Positions 33,670-44,800 of a stretch of DNA of 64,000 bases are shown here, piece after piece. Made by a program: the position numbers and the translations under genes. The notes beneath the pieces are model-generated. The model had not been told where the DNA came from, made no database searches, and saw only the letters and a list, made by a program, of their open reading frames with translations. The DNA comes from Datura wrightii. Taxonomy: Eukaryota; Streptophyta; Magnoliopsida; Solanales; Solanaceae. The stretch spans positions 157,101,001-157,165,000 of the forward strand of contig JASDFA010000003.1 of NCBI GenBank assembly GCA_035772735.1, in the 5' to 3' direction. Position 1 is the stretch's first letter; each line of letters begins with the position of its first letter.

Positions 33670-34543
33670 TATCACACCTCGAATCTAGACTCGAGGCGTA
33701 GACCGGGATTTGGACCACTTTTGTGATGCAAGTGAACCCTTGGCCTATCTTACTATCAGTTTAGAACTCAATAACAATGCGGAAGCTGAAACATCGTGAG
33801 CTCAATATAATGAAAGAGAATTTATTCTATAACTAAAATAAATGTTAGAAAGTAATATTATTGACTCAATATCTAACTCTATATATGAAGCCTCTAATAA
33901 TTATAGAAGAGGTGTCGGGACATAGTTTCCGTGGCTACCTCAAGCTCTCTAAATAAAAGACTCAATAACTAGGACTCTCCGAATGTAGGAGGTCTCACCA
34001 AATACTGAATGAAGTGAGATCCTAATGAAACATCAGTTGTTGATCCTGTCTACCTGAATCTGCACCATAATATGATGCAATGCCAAAAGCGTCAGTACAT
34101 GGAATGTACGGTATGTAAAATAGCTGAATGAAACAACATTAGCAAGAATTCCTTAATCGAAGGACATAACTGAAATCAATGAACTAAAATTGTACTTTGA
34201 AACTCAAGATGATGCACAGGACACAATATGATAATATGATCAATGTGTAAAATAATTTATGCAATTAAACTCATTCATCATAGTGATCTTTGTAAATACA
34301 TATGCAAATAATGTATATCTTTAAATTGGGAGTTTCTCATAATCGACAATCATCGTGAATGAGCGCATGACGATCCCACGTCTAGCCCACGTGGAGGAGG
34401 ACTATCTAGAGCCTCGTCATGGTTGAGGATAAAACTGAATCGTGAATCCATCACTGAAGTCATTACCAGGGACTTATCTAAGGAGTCGTCTGAACCAACG
34501 GTACGATCCTATCCTATGATAGCTACGTAGTTCTAGGGCTCAA
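33670..34543 (-). repeat. 5' LTR of family C (incomplete)
   Basis: On the plus strand it reads TATCACACCTCGAATCTAGA, that is ...GTGATA at the element's LTR end (the terminal CA has changed to TA). It contains GCGTCAGTACATGGAATGTA at 34089-34108, the hairpin motif shared with other LTRs. It is cut at 34543 by the family D LTR start. Confidence 0.65.
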
Positions 34544-35998
34544 TATCACAACCCAAATGGGCAAGTCATGTGGGAACCTATATCGACTCTAACTCGATTG
34601 GAGAACCCCTTTTTAAAACATTGAAATAAAATATTTACAGTTCTTATTAACTTGCACAACTGCACATTTTCTTCTAAATATTAGTAAAATGGTTTCCAAA
34701 AACTTTAACTCTCCCAAGATCTAGTCTAGACAGGTATAAAAACTATATATGGAATAGTGACAAATAAAAGACAGCTTCACCAGCGAATGAGATGCGTGAG
34801 CTGATGCAGATCACCTCACCAATTATGAAACATTAAACCTGCCACAACCTACACCCAAAAAGATGTAAAAAGGTAGAATCAATACACCACAACATACTAG
34901 TAGTCATCATCGGCCGACTAGGATTATTTCACGCAACAATATAAAATTAACATGAAATTGATTATCTTCTACAATTTTGCAATAACACACGCAAGGCTAA
35001 TGTCTGATATCTCAATTAGTTTCCTATTTAAGCACACAATTAAACCTCCATGTGAACACCCGCTTTCATACACTACCATTTTCCCTATTTTACCTATTAA
35101 TTACTTCATCACTCCTCCATAACTACACCAGAATCGTTGTCTCACTACAGCAACCTTTTGCTGCTACCATGACCCTATGGCCACGGAAACATACCCACAG
35201 CAATGGTAACCCACTTAAGACAGTAGTGCAACCTTCCTGGAAGCTCTCTTCTTCAACTCTTCTCTTTGAGTTTATAATTCCTTATACACCATCTAACTCA
35301 AGAATAATTAACTAAACCTTTTCAATTCTTTTCCTACTCATTTAACCACTCCCCAATATTATGCCTATATTGACTATCTCGTAGTTAGTCACTACAATCA
35401 TTAAATCACTCATGTTATCTTTTACAACTCCCAACTCTACATTCCTTAGCGACATCACCCTATACCCGCACTAATAACCAACAAGTAGCTCAATTAATCT
35501 ATTTTAGACCCTGCCCAGTCGGGCATTCCCTTACAACTCATGGTGACCACGTCAAATAAATATTTAACCACAAACGTCAAATAATAAACTTAAGTACTCA
35601 ACAAGGAAAACATTATATCATACAACTGGAGTTACGTTCTCCAAAAATGTGAGCACAAGAATATACCTGCACATCAATAATTTCACACTAGATAATTCGA
35701 TACTAAACTGTGTCATGCAATACTATACCAGTACCATATCACCATATATCATCTCAGCTCTATGTCTCCCACATCATGCCTGAATCATATCAGTATATCA
35801 CGTATCACATCTATAAATCTGTAGTATGTCACTCATACACGTACATGTACACACATGCCAGAGGGTCTTATTTCTACCCTTCCAATCATGACCTGTAGAG
35901 AACTCTAGAAATTCATGTATTGTACACCCAGCTGAATGAACATCGAGTCATACCTGTCATGTACTCATTCTATACTGCTCGCCTGGATGCTCCCTTCA
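34544..35998 (-). repeat. 3' LTR of family D (inner end truncated)
   Basis: Starts TATCACAACCCAAATGGG and follows the LTR at 37870 at roughly nine of ten positions in the lines I compared, so it is older than the family A and B pairs. The match ends near 35998 (...CTGCTCGCCTGGATGCTCCC), about 385 bp short of the right copy. The preceding CTCAA could be a target duplication, but no partner was found. Confidence 0.7.
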
Positions 35999-37111
35999 TT
36001 TTGTACACCCAGTCGAATGGACATCATGCCTGACTCTAGTTTTATGCTCCCCTCTAGGAGTTATGGTGGGGCCCTCCAAGTCAATGAGTCTTGGGTAAGG
36101 GAGTTCTATGCCAATCATCCTACCGTGGTCTGAAATCGCTCGAAGCTGGGTGCCTATGTTTGAGGGAGGAGAATTTTGTTAACTACAGCTGCCATTAATG
36201 AGGCTTTGGGTCTGCCAAACCCTTCGGAGTATGAGCTGAGGGCCCGGGACATAGAGGAAAATGGGCAGTGGAATGTGGATACCCTGGTGGTGGAGGAGCA
36301 CAGAGTGTCATCCCATTAGGGTGTTACTCGAATCGATATTCAAGGTACCCATTTCACTGTCGGCACTTGGAGATGGCTAACGTTAGTGTCCCGGAGGATT
36401 CGTTTGTCCACTAATATCACTAATGTGACCTATGCTTATGCTTTTGTGGTGGCCCATAAGCTGAGAAGGGTGTAGGTAAATGTGGGGTTGCAGATTCTGG
36501 AGGAGTGGAGGTACTTTACATCTAAGGCCATCACTGGCCTGTCTTTTCCCTCTCTCATTACTTTGCTTTAAAAATAGTCTAAGGTGCACGGGGAGGCTGG
36601 GGATGTCATTGTGGCCTGTGACGTGCCCTTCAATCCCTTGAAGGTGGAGGGGGCCTTATAGAGGGGCAAGAAGAACAGAAATATTGCTTCTAATAACGGG
36701 GATGGCGAGGCCAGCACTTCTAGTCCTGTTGGCCCTTTGGAGCAGATCAATACAAAGATAGACACCATGCGGTAGCTATTGGGAGGGTTTCCCAGACCTT
36801 TATCCAGTAGCAGGGCATCCAGTGCAGCTGCTGCAGACCCGGAGGGGATGCTGGGAGCGATTGCTGCCTTGGCCCAGACCCATGTAGAGCTTCGGGAGGA
36901 CTTGGAGAATAAGAAGAAGAAGCAATACTTCTGAGACAAGCTCTATGTCAACATGTGGAAAGGGGTCAAGGCGATCATAAAGCACCTCTCTCCTGGCACC
37001 AATACACCCCAAGCAATAAGGGTGGGCATTCTAGAGCTCTCCTTCCTCAGTGGGTTTAAGGAGGGGGCGGTCAGTGATCTCAGTGATGGCAGTGACGAGG
37101 CCTCTAGTTAG
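35999..37111 (+). pseudogene. Decayed ORF antisense to family D (putative plant transposon protein type)
   Basis: Read on the plus strand: SWVREFYANHPTVV (36090-36131), AAINEALGLPNPSEYELR (36190-36240), GTHFTVGTWRWLTL, then NVTYAYAFVVAHKLRRV (36421-36471). A low-complexity and glutamine/leucine-rich C-terminal half follows (SSRASSAAAADPEG, AALAQTHVELREDLE) ending DLSDGSDEASS at TAG 37109. About six in-frame stops (TAG in most cases) break it. The N-terminal half resembles the plant-specific domain called putative plant transposon protein, common in Solanaceae and known from extra ORFs of Tat-type elements; I recall this rather than having searched. It runs opposite to the flanking LTRs. No catalytic motif is evident. 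Confidence 0.6.
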
Positions 37112-37854
37112 GCATGGTTTTAGTGTACTTCCCTCCCCTACTTCCCTTTTTAATTAACGGATTGGGTTTGTCCTTCTATGGGGCTTGTAAGACAATCTCA
37201 CTTTTTCTTTCCTATTTTCGAATACTTCTATTATTTTCTGTTTGTTGTACGAGTGCCCGTTTGGCATCCAAACGACAATGACCCTATTTGGACCTTTTTC
37301 TATTATATTTTATCATTGTTTTCTGTATTCGCATTGCTTGTTTCTATCATAGTTGACATAATTATTGTTGCATTTAAAAACTGGGGATTTGGGATTTTGC
37401 TTAGCGGTCGTCCGCTGCAACAATCTCCCTTCCACTGCAGCGAACTCGCCACGGAAGTCCCTTCCTCGCTGTAGTGAGTCCGCTGCGACGAGGCACACTT
37501 CGCTGAAGTGAAACTTAATAAGAAGGAAACTTATAGGGATTTTGGTCCCTTCATTCAACATAAGCCAATTCACTGTCACCATCCCTCACCTACTAATTTA
37601 TCAGCTATTTCCTTATAGTCCATATCACCAAATACCAATTAAGCCCATCGAAATACTCATTAAAATCCTTCATATACCAATTGGGCTCAACTCAGGGCAA
37701 ACAGAATATTTGGATAGCATGATAAGAAAGAATAAAGGGAAAGACTTCCTAAATGTCTCATAGCTTCTCGAAGATTAGATGTGGACGTCAACATACCAAT
37801 CTACAAGAGTCCACTTGATATTGCTCTTATACTTATGAGATCGGTAACCTAGAC
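37112..37854 (-). other. Non-coding interior of family D
   Basis: About 740 bp between the antisense ORF and the primer site. No gag or pol sequence can be seen. A GC-rich patch at 37400-37510 has repeated CGCTGCAGCGAA-like words (CGCTGCAACAATC, CACTGCAGCGAACTCGC, CGCTGTAGTGAGTCCGC, CGCTGAAGTG) with related single copies in the LTRs at 35150 and 38470. Confidence 0.5.
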
Positions 37855-37866
37855 GCTCTAATACCA
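37855..37866 (-). other. Primer binding site of family D
   Basis: GCTCTAATACCA on the plus strand, one mismatch to the initiator tRNA-Met type site, three bases before the LTR start at 37870. Fixes minus orientation, so the ORF at 35999-37111 is antisense. Confidence 0.75.
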
Positions 37867-37869
37867 ACT

Positions 37870-39743
37870 TATCACGACCCAAATGGGTGAGTCGTATGGG
37901 AACCTACATCGACTCTAACATGATAGGAGAACCCCTTTTATAACAACGAAATAAAATATTTGCAGTTCTCATTAACTTGCACAACTCCACATTTTCTTTG
38001 AAATACCAATAAAATGCTTCCCAAAAATCTTGACTCTCCCGAGATCTTGTCTAGATAGGTACAATATCTCTATATGGAATATACATAAATAAAAGACACA
38101 ACTTTGTCAGCGAATGAGATGCGGCAGCTGATGCTGAGTATTGCCTCGCAAATTATAAAATTTCAAACCTACCACAACCACACCCAAAAAGGTGTAGTAA
38201 GGTAGAATCAATACACCACACGTACTAGTAGGCATCATCGGCCGACTAGGATTAGTTCATGAAATAGTATATAATTAACATAAAATCGATTATATTCTAC
38301 AATTTTGCAATAACATACGCAAGGCTAATGTCTAATTTCTTGATTAGTTCCCTATTTAATCACACAATTAAACCTCCATGAGCACACACGCTTTCATACA
38401 TTTCCATTTTCCCTATTTTACCTATCAATTACTTCCTCACTCCTCCATTACTACACTAGAATCATTGTCCCGCTGCAGCAACCTCTTGCCTCAACCACGA
38501 CCCCGTGGACGCAAAAACATACTCGCAGCAGTGGTAACCCGCTTAAGACAGTAGCTCGACCTTCCTGGCAGCTCTCTTCTTCAACTCTTCTCTTTAAGTC
38601 AATAATTACTTACACACCATCTGAATCAAGAATAATTAAATAAACCTTTTTAATTATTATCTACTCATTTAACCACTCCCTGATATTATGCCTATATCGG
38701 CTATCTCATAGTTAGTCACTACAATTATTAAATCAGTCATGTTATCTTTTACAACTCCCAACTCTACATTCCTTAGAGGAACCACCCTACACCCATACTA
38801 ATAACCCACAAGTAGCTCAACTAATCTATTTAGACCCTGCCCAATCGAGCATTTCCCCCACAACTCGCGATGACCATGTCAAACAAATATTTAACCACAA
38901 AAGTCAAGAAATAAACTAAAGTACTCAACAAGGAAAATGTCAAATCATACAACTTGAGTTATGTTCTCCAAAAATACGGGCACAAGCATATACCTCACAA
39001 TTCCACACTTTACAATTCGATACCAAAACTGTATCTTGCAGTACTATACACGTATCATATCACCATATATCATCTCACCTTTTTGTCTCCCACATCATGT
39101 CCAAATTGTATCAGTATATCACGTATCACATCTATATATTTGTAGTCTCTTATATGCATACCTATACACGCATGCCAAAGAGTCTTATTTCTGCCCTTCC
39201 GCTCATGACCTACAGGGGACTCTAGTAATTCATGTGCTATACACCTAGCCATATGAGCATCTCAATCTACCTGTCTATGTACTCATATCCGTACACCCAG
39301 CCGTATGAACATCGAGTCATATCTATTTGTATACTCATTTCATACTGCTCATCTGGATGCTTTCCTCAGGCATGATCCACTCATATCCAAGTACTCATAC
39401 ACATACTCGATCATACTAATCTGCTCGTCCAAATGCTCACCTCAGATACGAGCCTCTCATCTCAAAGTAAAGATGTCTCATTCTTCTATCTCAACATGTT
39501 TCCTCATTCTCTCAACCAGTTAAGACAAACTCCACCCATAGTTCAGGAATGGTAAATCATAGTTCAATTCACTTAACATAATATATTCAACAATAATAAT
39601 TAATCAATACAAATTCTAACACAATCATTATCCAAATACCAGTTCACGAAAATAATTATTCATTGTGTCATCCTATTCCCAGAATTATTCAAAGCACGGT
39701 GTAAGATCGTGTGCTCACTGGATTAGGTTTTGCTATGGCGGGG
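37870..39743 (-). repeat. 5' LTR of family D
   Basis: Starts TATCACGACCCAAATGGG and continues past the point where the left LTR is truncated, up to a family A2 LTR at 39744. The outer end is not defined because the partner is cut. Contains short tandem-like TACACCCAGCCGTATGAACA blocks near 39240-39310. Confidence 0.65.
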
Positions 39744-41814
39744 TGTTACGCCCCACCTTGGGAGGCAGACTGGAACCTAGTGCCACATTGGAATCTGACT
39801 GGCCTGGCTAGTCTTATGCACGTCTGGCGAATGCCTGGAACCTAATTCAAGAAAACAACAAGTTATATCTCAGCTATAAATACAACCTCCGGCCGATAAG
39901 GTCATATAGCCACCTGTAAATAAAAACAGCTACTCAACAATAAGCAATAGAAGAGAGTCCTATGTGGGCCGACAAGACCTCCATGTTGTCTAGTTTTAAC
40001 TGAAATGAAAACTAGGAAATTATAACTATACTATAGCCGACAAGGCCCACACGGCAATCACACGAAGTAAAGCATATATAGGCCCCACAAGGACAACAAC
40101 AAACTAACCACAGGCAAACTGTACATTTGCAAGCCTCTAAGAGTAGAATATCAGTCGAGACAGGGCCCCGACCTACCCATATTGTACAATCAAAAGAACA
40201 AACCTTCTAACTAATCAGCTCCGGAAGAGGGGAGCTAATTGTACTGCTGACTCGGGCTGAAAGCTAAGAAGGTCCTGATCCGTGTCTATCTGCACCTGCA
40301 GGCAAGTAACGCAGCGCCCCAAGATGGACGTCAGTACAATATGTACCGAATATGTAAGGCAATAACTAGAAATAACTGAATAAACTTGAAATAAAACTGA
40401 AAGTAACTCAATGAAAGGGATAGAAACATAACCTGATTAACTTAACTTCCTGTTGTCTAATCTACTAGTAAATAGAGCAAACAAGAACCTTACCTGGCCC
40501 CCATAAGCCAGAAGGTACAACCAGCACAGAATAACACACTCGGGGCCCCCATAAGCCCTGGCGAGCACACTTCAATCTATATACCCTTAACAAGGTCAAA
40601 ACGAGTCAACTAATAACTATAATCGTCCTACCAGGCCCCTGGGTCTGCAACTGAGCCCGCTCGGCCCCTGAACTGTAGTTGTGTCCGAGTCTAGTGAACT
40701 CTTGATATCTGCACCCCGGGCACCAGGCTCGATGGAGGTGTGGTGCCGATACAGCATATAAATAGTCCAACCATGGAATGTACTGTATAAGGTCCTCGGA
40801 CCTCATCTTCATCCCTCGAAGACGGTATACCACTCCTTGGAGTGATGTCATCTAGCCCCTGGAGGGCAACGACACATCTAGTAACCTTGGGTTGGTCATG
40901 GAAGGCTATATAGGCAAATTCAATCCCAAACTAAATATAAATACTGATCTCAACTAAAAACAACAGCTATTCACAATAACAAGACTCCTGGTACTCTTAC
41001 TAGGATTCAAACTGTATTGCAATACTATAAAAACTAACTTGCCAAAGGAATTTACCTTAACATACCTCGATTGTCATTTTATGAACAACCGATGAGTTTC
41101 AACTTGTATTCAATAGCTCTTTCCAACTACAACCGTAATACTAGGAGAAAGAGACTAATTTTATTACCAAATTCGGCTCAAAATGATAACTTTTAACACT
41201 AATAACAACTATAATTCAACTAGATAAAATAAGGTCAAAAACCTATAATTTCTCGAGGATTCAGAATGGAGAAATACTTACTTGATACTTGTGATTTCTT
41301 AGGAATCAGTTTGGAGCAATTCTGACAACGTTTGCTCAGCGGGGTTACGATTTATCGGGTGAACTTCCAGAAAATAACTCCATAGTAATGCTCTCTGTAG
41401 GATTAGATCTTGATACCTGAAGTTAATTTGAGTTTGGACAACGTACAGTGTAATCGAAAGAAAATTACATGAAAGTTGCCTCTTACTCTCTCTCTGGACG
41501 AAGATATATATATATATCTTAAATGATTCAACAAGTGAAGGGGCTTTATATATATACTTGGGCGTTGGACAGGGGGGTCCGTGGCACAGACCCCACCGCA
41601 CCATATTACTGGCGTGTCACGGAGCCCATCGCGGAGGGAAAGGGTCTGTGACATGTTTCCCTTTGGGCAGCTTGTTTGGCCTTCTCCCTTGCAATATATA
41701 TTTCGCGCTCGTTCAACCTTTCCCCAGGCCTTTTCTCATATGCGTCATATTCTAAAACTCTTGACTAACATACAATTATGCCGACTAAATGCTCAGAGCT
41801 TATAGGGTGTAACA
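39744..41814 (-). repeat. 3' LTR of a family A relative (A2)
   Basis: Plus strand TGTTACGCCCCACCTTGG to GGGTGTAACA, a 2071-bp diverged version of the family A LTR. It keeps GGCCGACAAGACC and ACGTCAGTACAATATGTACC (40329-40348), the TATA box at 41544-41556 (minus) and the GC-rich CCATCGCGGAGG motif at 41627. The left flank cannot be matched to a duplication because the element is truncated on the right. Confidence 0.85.
41544..41556 (-). promoter_or_regulatory. TATA box of the A2 LTR
   Basis: TATATATATAAAG on the minus strand, at the same place as in the family A LTRs. Confidence 0.55.
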
Positions 41815-41849
41815 TCCTTCCCTCCTTAGGAACATTCGTCATCGAATGT
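41815..41849 (-). other. Polypurine tract and palindrome of A2
   Basis: In element sense ACATTCGATGACGAATGTT is followed by CCTAAGGAGGGAAGGA next to the LTR. The inverted repeat has the same arms as in the other elements, with one changed loop base. Confidence 0.75.
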
Positions 41850-42210
41850 CAACTTCAACTTATAGGAGTTTAATTCTTTTAACTATTATTCTGAAAAAAT
41901 TTCGGCAGAGTCTCCCCTGAAATATGGACTATCTGAAAACCCTGAAACATAGAAAAATCCAATACAGGCACTTCACATGAAACTATAATAACTATGTCAC
42001 AATAAAATGGTAGTTAACCGGATAGTATAAACAACATAAATCATAAAATAACAGTTGAACAACAACATTACCTTAACTACATAGTCTAGACTAACCATAG
42101 AACAGATGAGGATATCTGGATCTCATGTCGTCTTCGACTTCCCAGGTCATCTCTTCTCTATTCTTTCTTCTCCACAGTACCTTAACAGAAGTGACATCTT
42201 TGGTTGGCCA
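41850..42210 (-). pseudogene. A2 integrase tail fragment
   Basis: The only coding remnant of A2. The minus strand near 42205-42100 reads KDVTSVKVLWRRKNREEM then TWEVEDDMRSRYPHLF, the chromodomain-like C-terminus of Del/Tekay integrase. Below it is untranslated 3' sequence shared with 55819-56050 (TTTCGGCAGAGT and ATATGGACTAT). The rest of A2 is lost at a junction near 42210 with a copia element. Confidence 0.75.
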
Positions 42211-42224
42211 CACACTTGCTTTTC

Positions 42225-42690
42225 TCCAACATGCTTAAGGTGAACATTTGCTTCCTTGTAGCCATTGTACCTTTCCCAAAATCATCCCTGAGATGCTCAA
42301 AACCCTAGAAAGAAATTATCCATACCCCAACCTATGAATACCATCCTTGTTCCGCACAATCTTTACAATATGTTCAATCATGAGGGTGAACAGATTTAGC
42401 AATTGAAAAGTGGATAATGCCTCCATGATGAACATGTCGGCAAGGGCAGCAATGGAGCTTCGCTCAGCTCGAGGAAGTACATCCTTATTCAAACACTCAA
42501 AGAGGAGTTGATATTAAGGTTTTAGCTATTTTTGAACATCCGGTCTCTCTTCAGGATCCCTTCCAGTTTCCTTGCTTACAATCCTCTTACCCTTCAAGGA
42601 CTCCTCAACTACAAGCTTTCCTTTTGATTTCTTTGCAAGCGCACCAACTTCCTCTGAAGGTTCATTTGGTACAACCTTTTTCTTTCCCAT
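42225..42690 (-). pseudogene. Extra 3' ORF of a SIRE-type copia element (envelope-like position)
   Basis: ATG at 42690 opens MGKKKVVPNEPSEEVGAL, a lysine-rich segment with stop at 42528. Past it the reading continues with LPRAERSSIAALADMFIMEA and LSTFQLLNLFTLMIEHIVKI. It lies 3' of RNase H, where SIRE/Maximus elements carry an additional, often envelope-like, ORF. I see no signal peptide or clear membrane segment in what remains. It is cut at the right-hand end of A2 near 42210. Confidence 0.5.
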
Positions 42691-43174
42691 GGGAATGAAA
42701 GCAATTAGATATTTAGATTAGAGAGTAAGTGAGAAGGAGATGGAGAAGGGATAGATATGAGACTTTTAGGAGAGAAAAGAGAGAAGAAGTAAAGTAAGGG
42801 TTTACTGCAAGGTCCGGGTAAATAATGGGACAAACAAATGCGTCGATTCAGAGGGATGGGACGTTTTGGGGGAGACGCATCATTTCTATAGGTGGGAAAA
42901 TAGAGATGACGTGGCATAGATTTATACATTTAAAAGAAAACTTAAGGTAAGACTGAGAATACTGACTTGTTCGAGAAACCTAGTCCCTTAGAGGGTTCCC
43001 TGGAGATTGTCTTTGATGAATGTATTATCTGTTCGTAGCCTTACTCCTAGATCCCATCACTATGCGTGCATACCTGTGAAAGTATAACACTGAGTTAGAC
43101 ACATCCGTTAGCCTTTCTCCAACATATATAGCCCTCTAGTTCTAGCCAACATAAAAGGAAGTATTAATGCAAGA
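42691..43174 (-). other. Spacer between copia pol and the extra ORF
   Basis: About 480 bp with no recognisable coding sequence. Frames open here are AT- and purine-rich artefacts. Confidence 0.45.
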
Positions 43175-44800
43175 CTAATGGTCCAACTTTGTCAATCCCA
43201 GCTTCAAGCGATTTCTTTCAAAGTGCTCCCTACTCAGTGCCTTCGTGAAGATATCTACTACCTAGTCCTCCATTCAGCAGAAATTCATGCTTATGAACCC
43301 TTTCTTTTTCTAAAACAACATGTTGTCAATATTCCCCCTTTTGAAGCCATTGCGAAGGAGAAATCTTGACAATCCCTCATGCCATGCTCTTGGTACTTGT
43401 TTGAACCCACACAGGATTTTTATCCAACCTGTAAACATAGCAAAGGATTCTTATAATTTTCAACTCCAGGAGGCTATTTGACAAAAAAAAAACTTCTTCC
43501 TTTAAGTATCTACTTATAACTACACTCTTTACATCCATTTGAAATGACTTAAAATCCATGTACAATGCAGACGTAATAAGATTTATGATCCCCTCCATTC
43601 GGGTAACTGGAGAAGACATCTCATCATAGCCTTTTCCTCTTCTAGATTGTACCGTTGAACACCTGGCCTTGCCTCGTTTCTAGTTGTGTTTTCCCTCTTC
43701 ATCTAGCTTGATTTTGAACTCTCACCTAGTCCCTATGATGTTACTATCGGTGGCTTTGGTACCAGGAGCCCGCTTGGTTCCTTTCATACTGATGAAGCTC
43801 TTCTTGCATTGCTATAATCAAGTTAACATCCTTTAGAGATTCTTTGATGTTCTTGGGCTCCATTTGAGATAAAAATGTTGAGTCAGCAAACAAGTTCCTG
43901 ACTTTGGATTCCTGATTCCACCGGAGACATAACATTTTCCAAAGAATGAGATCCTTTGTGCTTCTAGTTGGAGGCTTGAATTACCGAGGGATCCTGGTTT
44001 TGGCAACCACTTGTACCAGGTTCCTCTGAGGGTCCTTCATCTGGGACCCCTTTAGGTCTGAGTCTTATAGAAATATCTTCAAAGATATCTAATTGGTGTC
44101 CATCTTCTGAGGATACTAAAGAGGTACCAGGTTCCCAGTCAATTGACTGAGCATTGACATCATTATATTGCTTGACTTGATCTGTTGAGTTCATTTGTTC
44201 TCCTGATCCTTCACCTGATTCCTGTCGAAACCGCAGGGTATTCCTTACTTCCTTCTCATCATTTTGGGAGTTATTTCCATCCAATTCCACTGATTCAACA
44301 AAGATTATATACACACTTCCTTCTATATTTTTTGCAATCATACTGACCTCCCTAGACTCAATGTTGGTAACAGCGCATGAAGCTGAGATGAACCTCACTG
44401 CATTCCCTTTGTCACATATTTGAGATACACTCAATAAATTTTACTTTGACTCACTGACATAGAACATATCATCAATTGCATGAGCAATGGTTTTTCCAAC
44501 TTTTCCTACACCAAGAATGTATCCTTTCCTTCCATCTCCAAAGGATACATTCCCACCTTGAAGGACTTTGAGAGAGAGGAAATCTTTAATTCTTCAAGTT
44601 AAGTGTCTTAAGAAGCCGCTATCCATGAACCATTTTTGGATTCTTTCACTTCCCTCACCCTTCTAAGAAAACATCATTGATTAGCTTTGAGGACCCACCT
44701 CTGTTTGGGTCCTTTCGGATTATGGAATGGATGGATGAGATCTCTTCTAGCCTAATTAGATAGAGAAAGTTTTCTTTTAGTAGGACCAGGTTCTCTCACA
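43175..44800 (-). pseudogene. SIRE-type copia pol with two internal deletions
   Basis: Minus strand, high to low. Protease active site WFMDSG near 44640; GAG-pre-integrase region GDGRKGYILGVGKVGKTIAH and LLSVSQICDKGNAVRF (44540-44380). This joins directly to the post-integrase linker (ELDGNNSQNDE near 44280, acidic and proline-rich to 43985), so the whole integrase core is missing. RT begins with EPKNIKESLKDV (about 43850) and SFQMDVKS...YLKEEVF (43560-43500), then FLLRNGFKRGNIDNMLF near 43330. It then jumps to VDIFTKALSREHFE at the end of RNase H (about 43250-43215), so the YVDD palm and most of RNase H are missing too. Many stops. Dead. Confidence 0.75.

Noticed and set aside
36568..37012. 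Two minus-strand frames of 70-123 codons opposite the antisense ORF of family D
   Set aside because: They mirror the low-complexity half of the plus-strand ORF. The plus strand gives the domain-like sequence.
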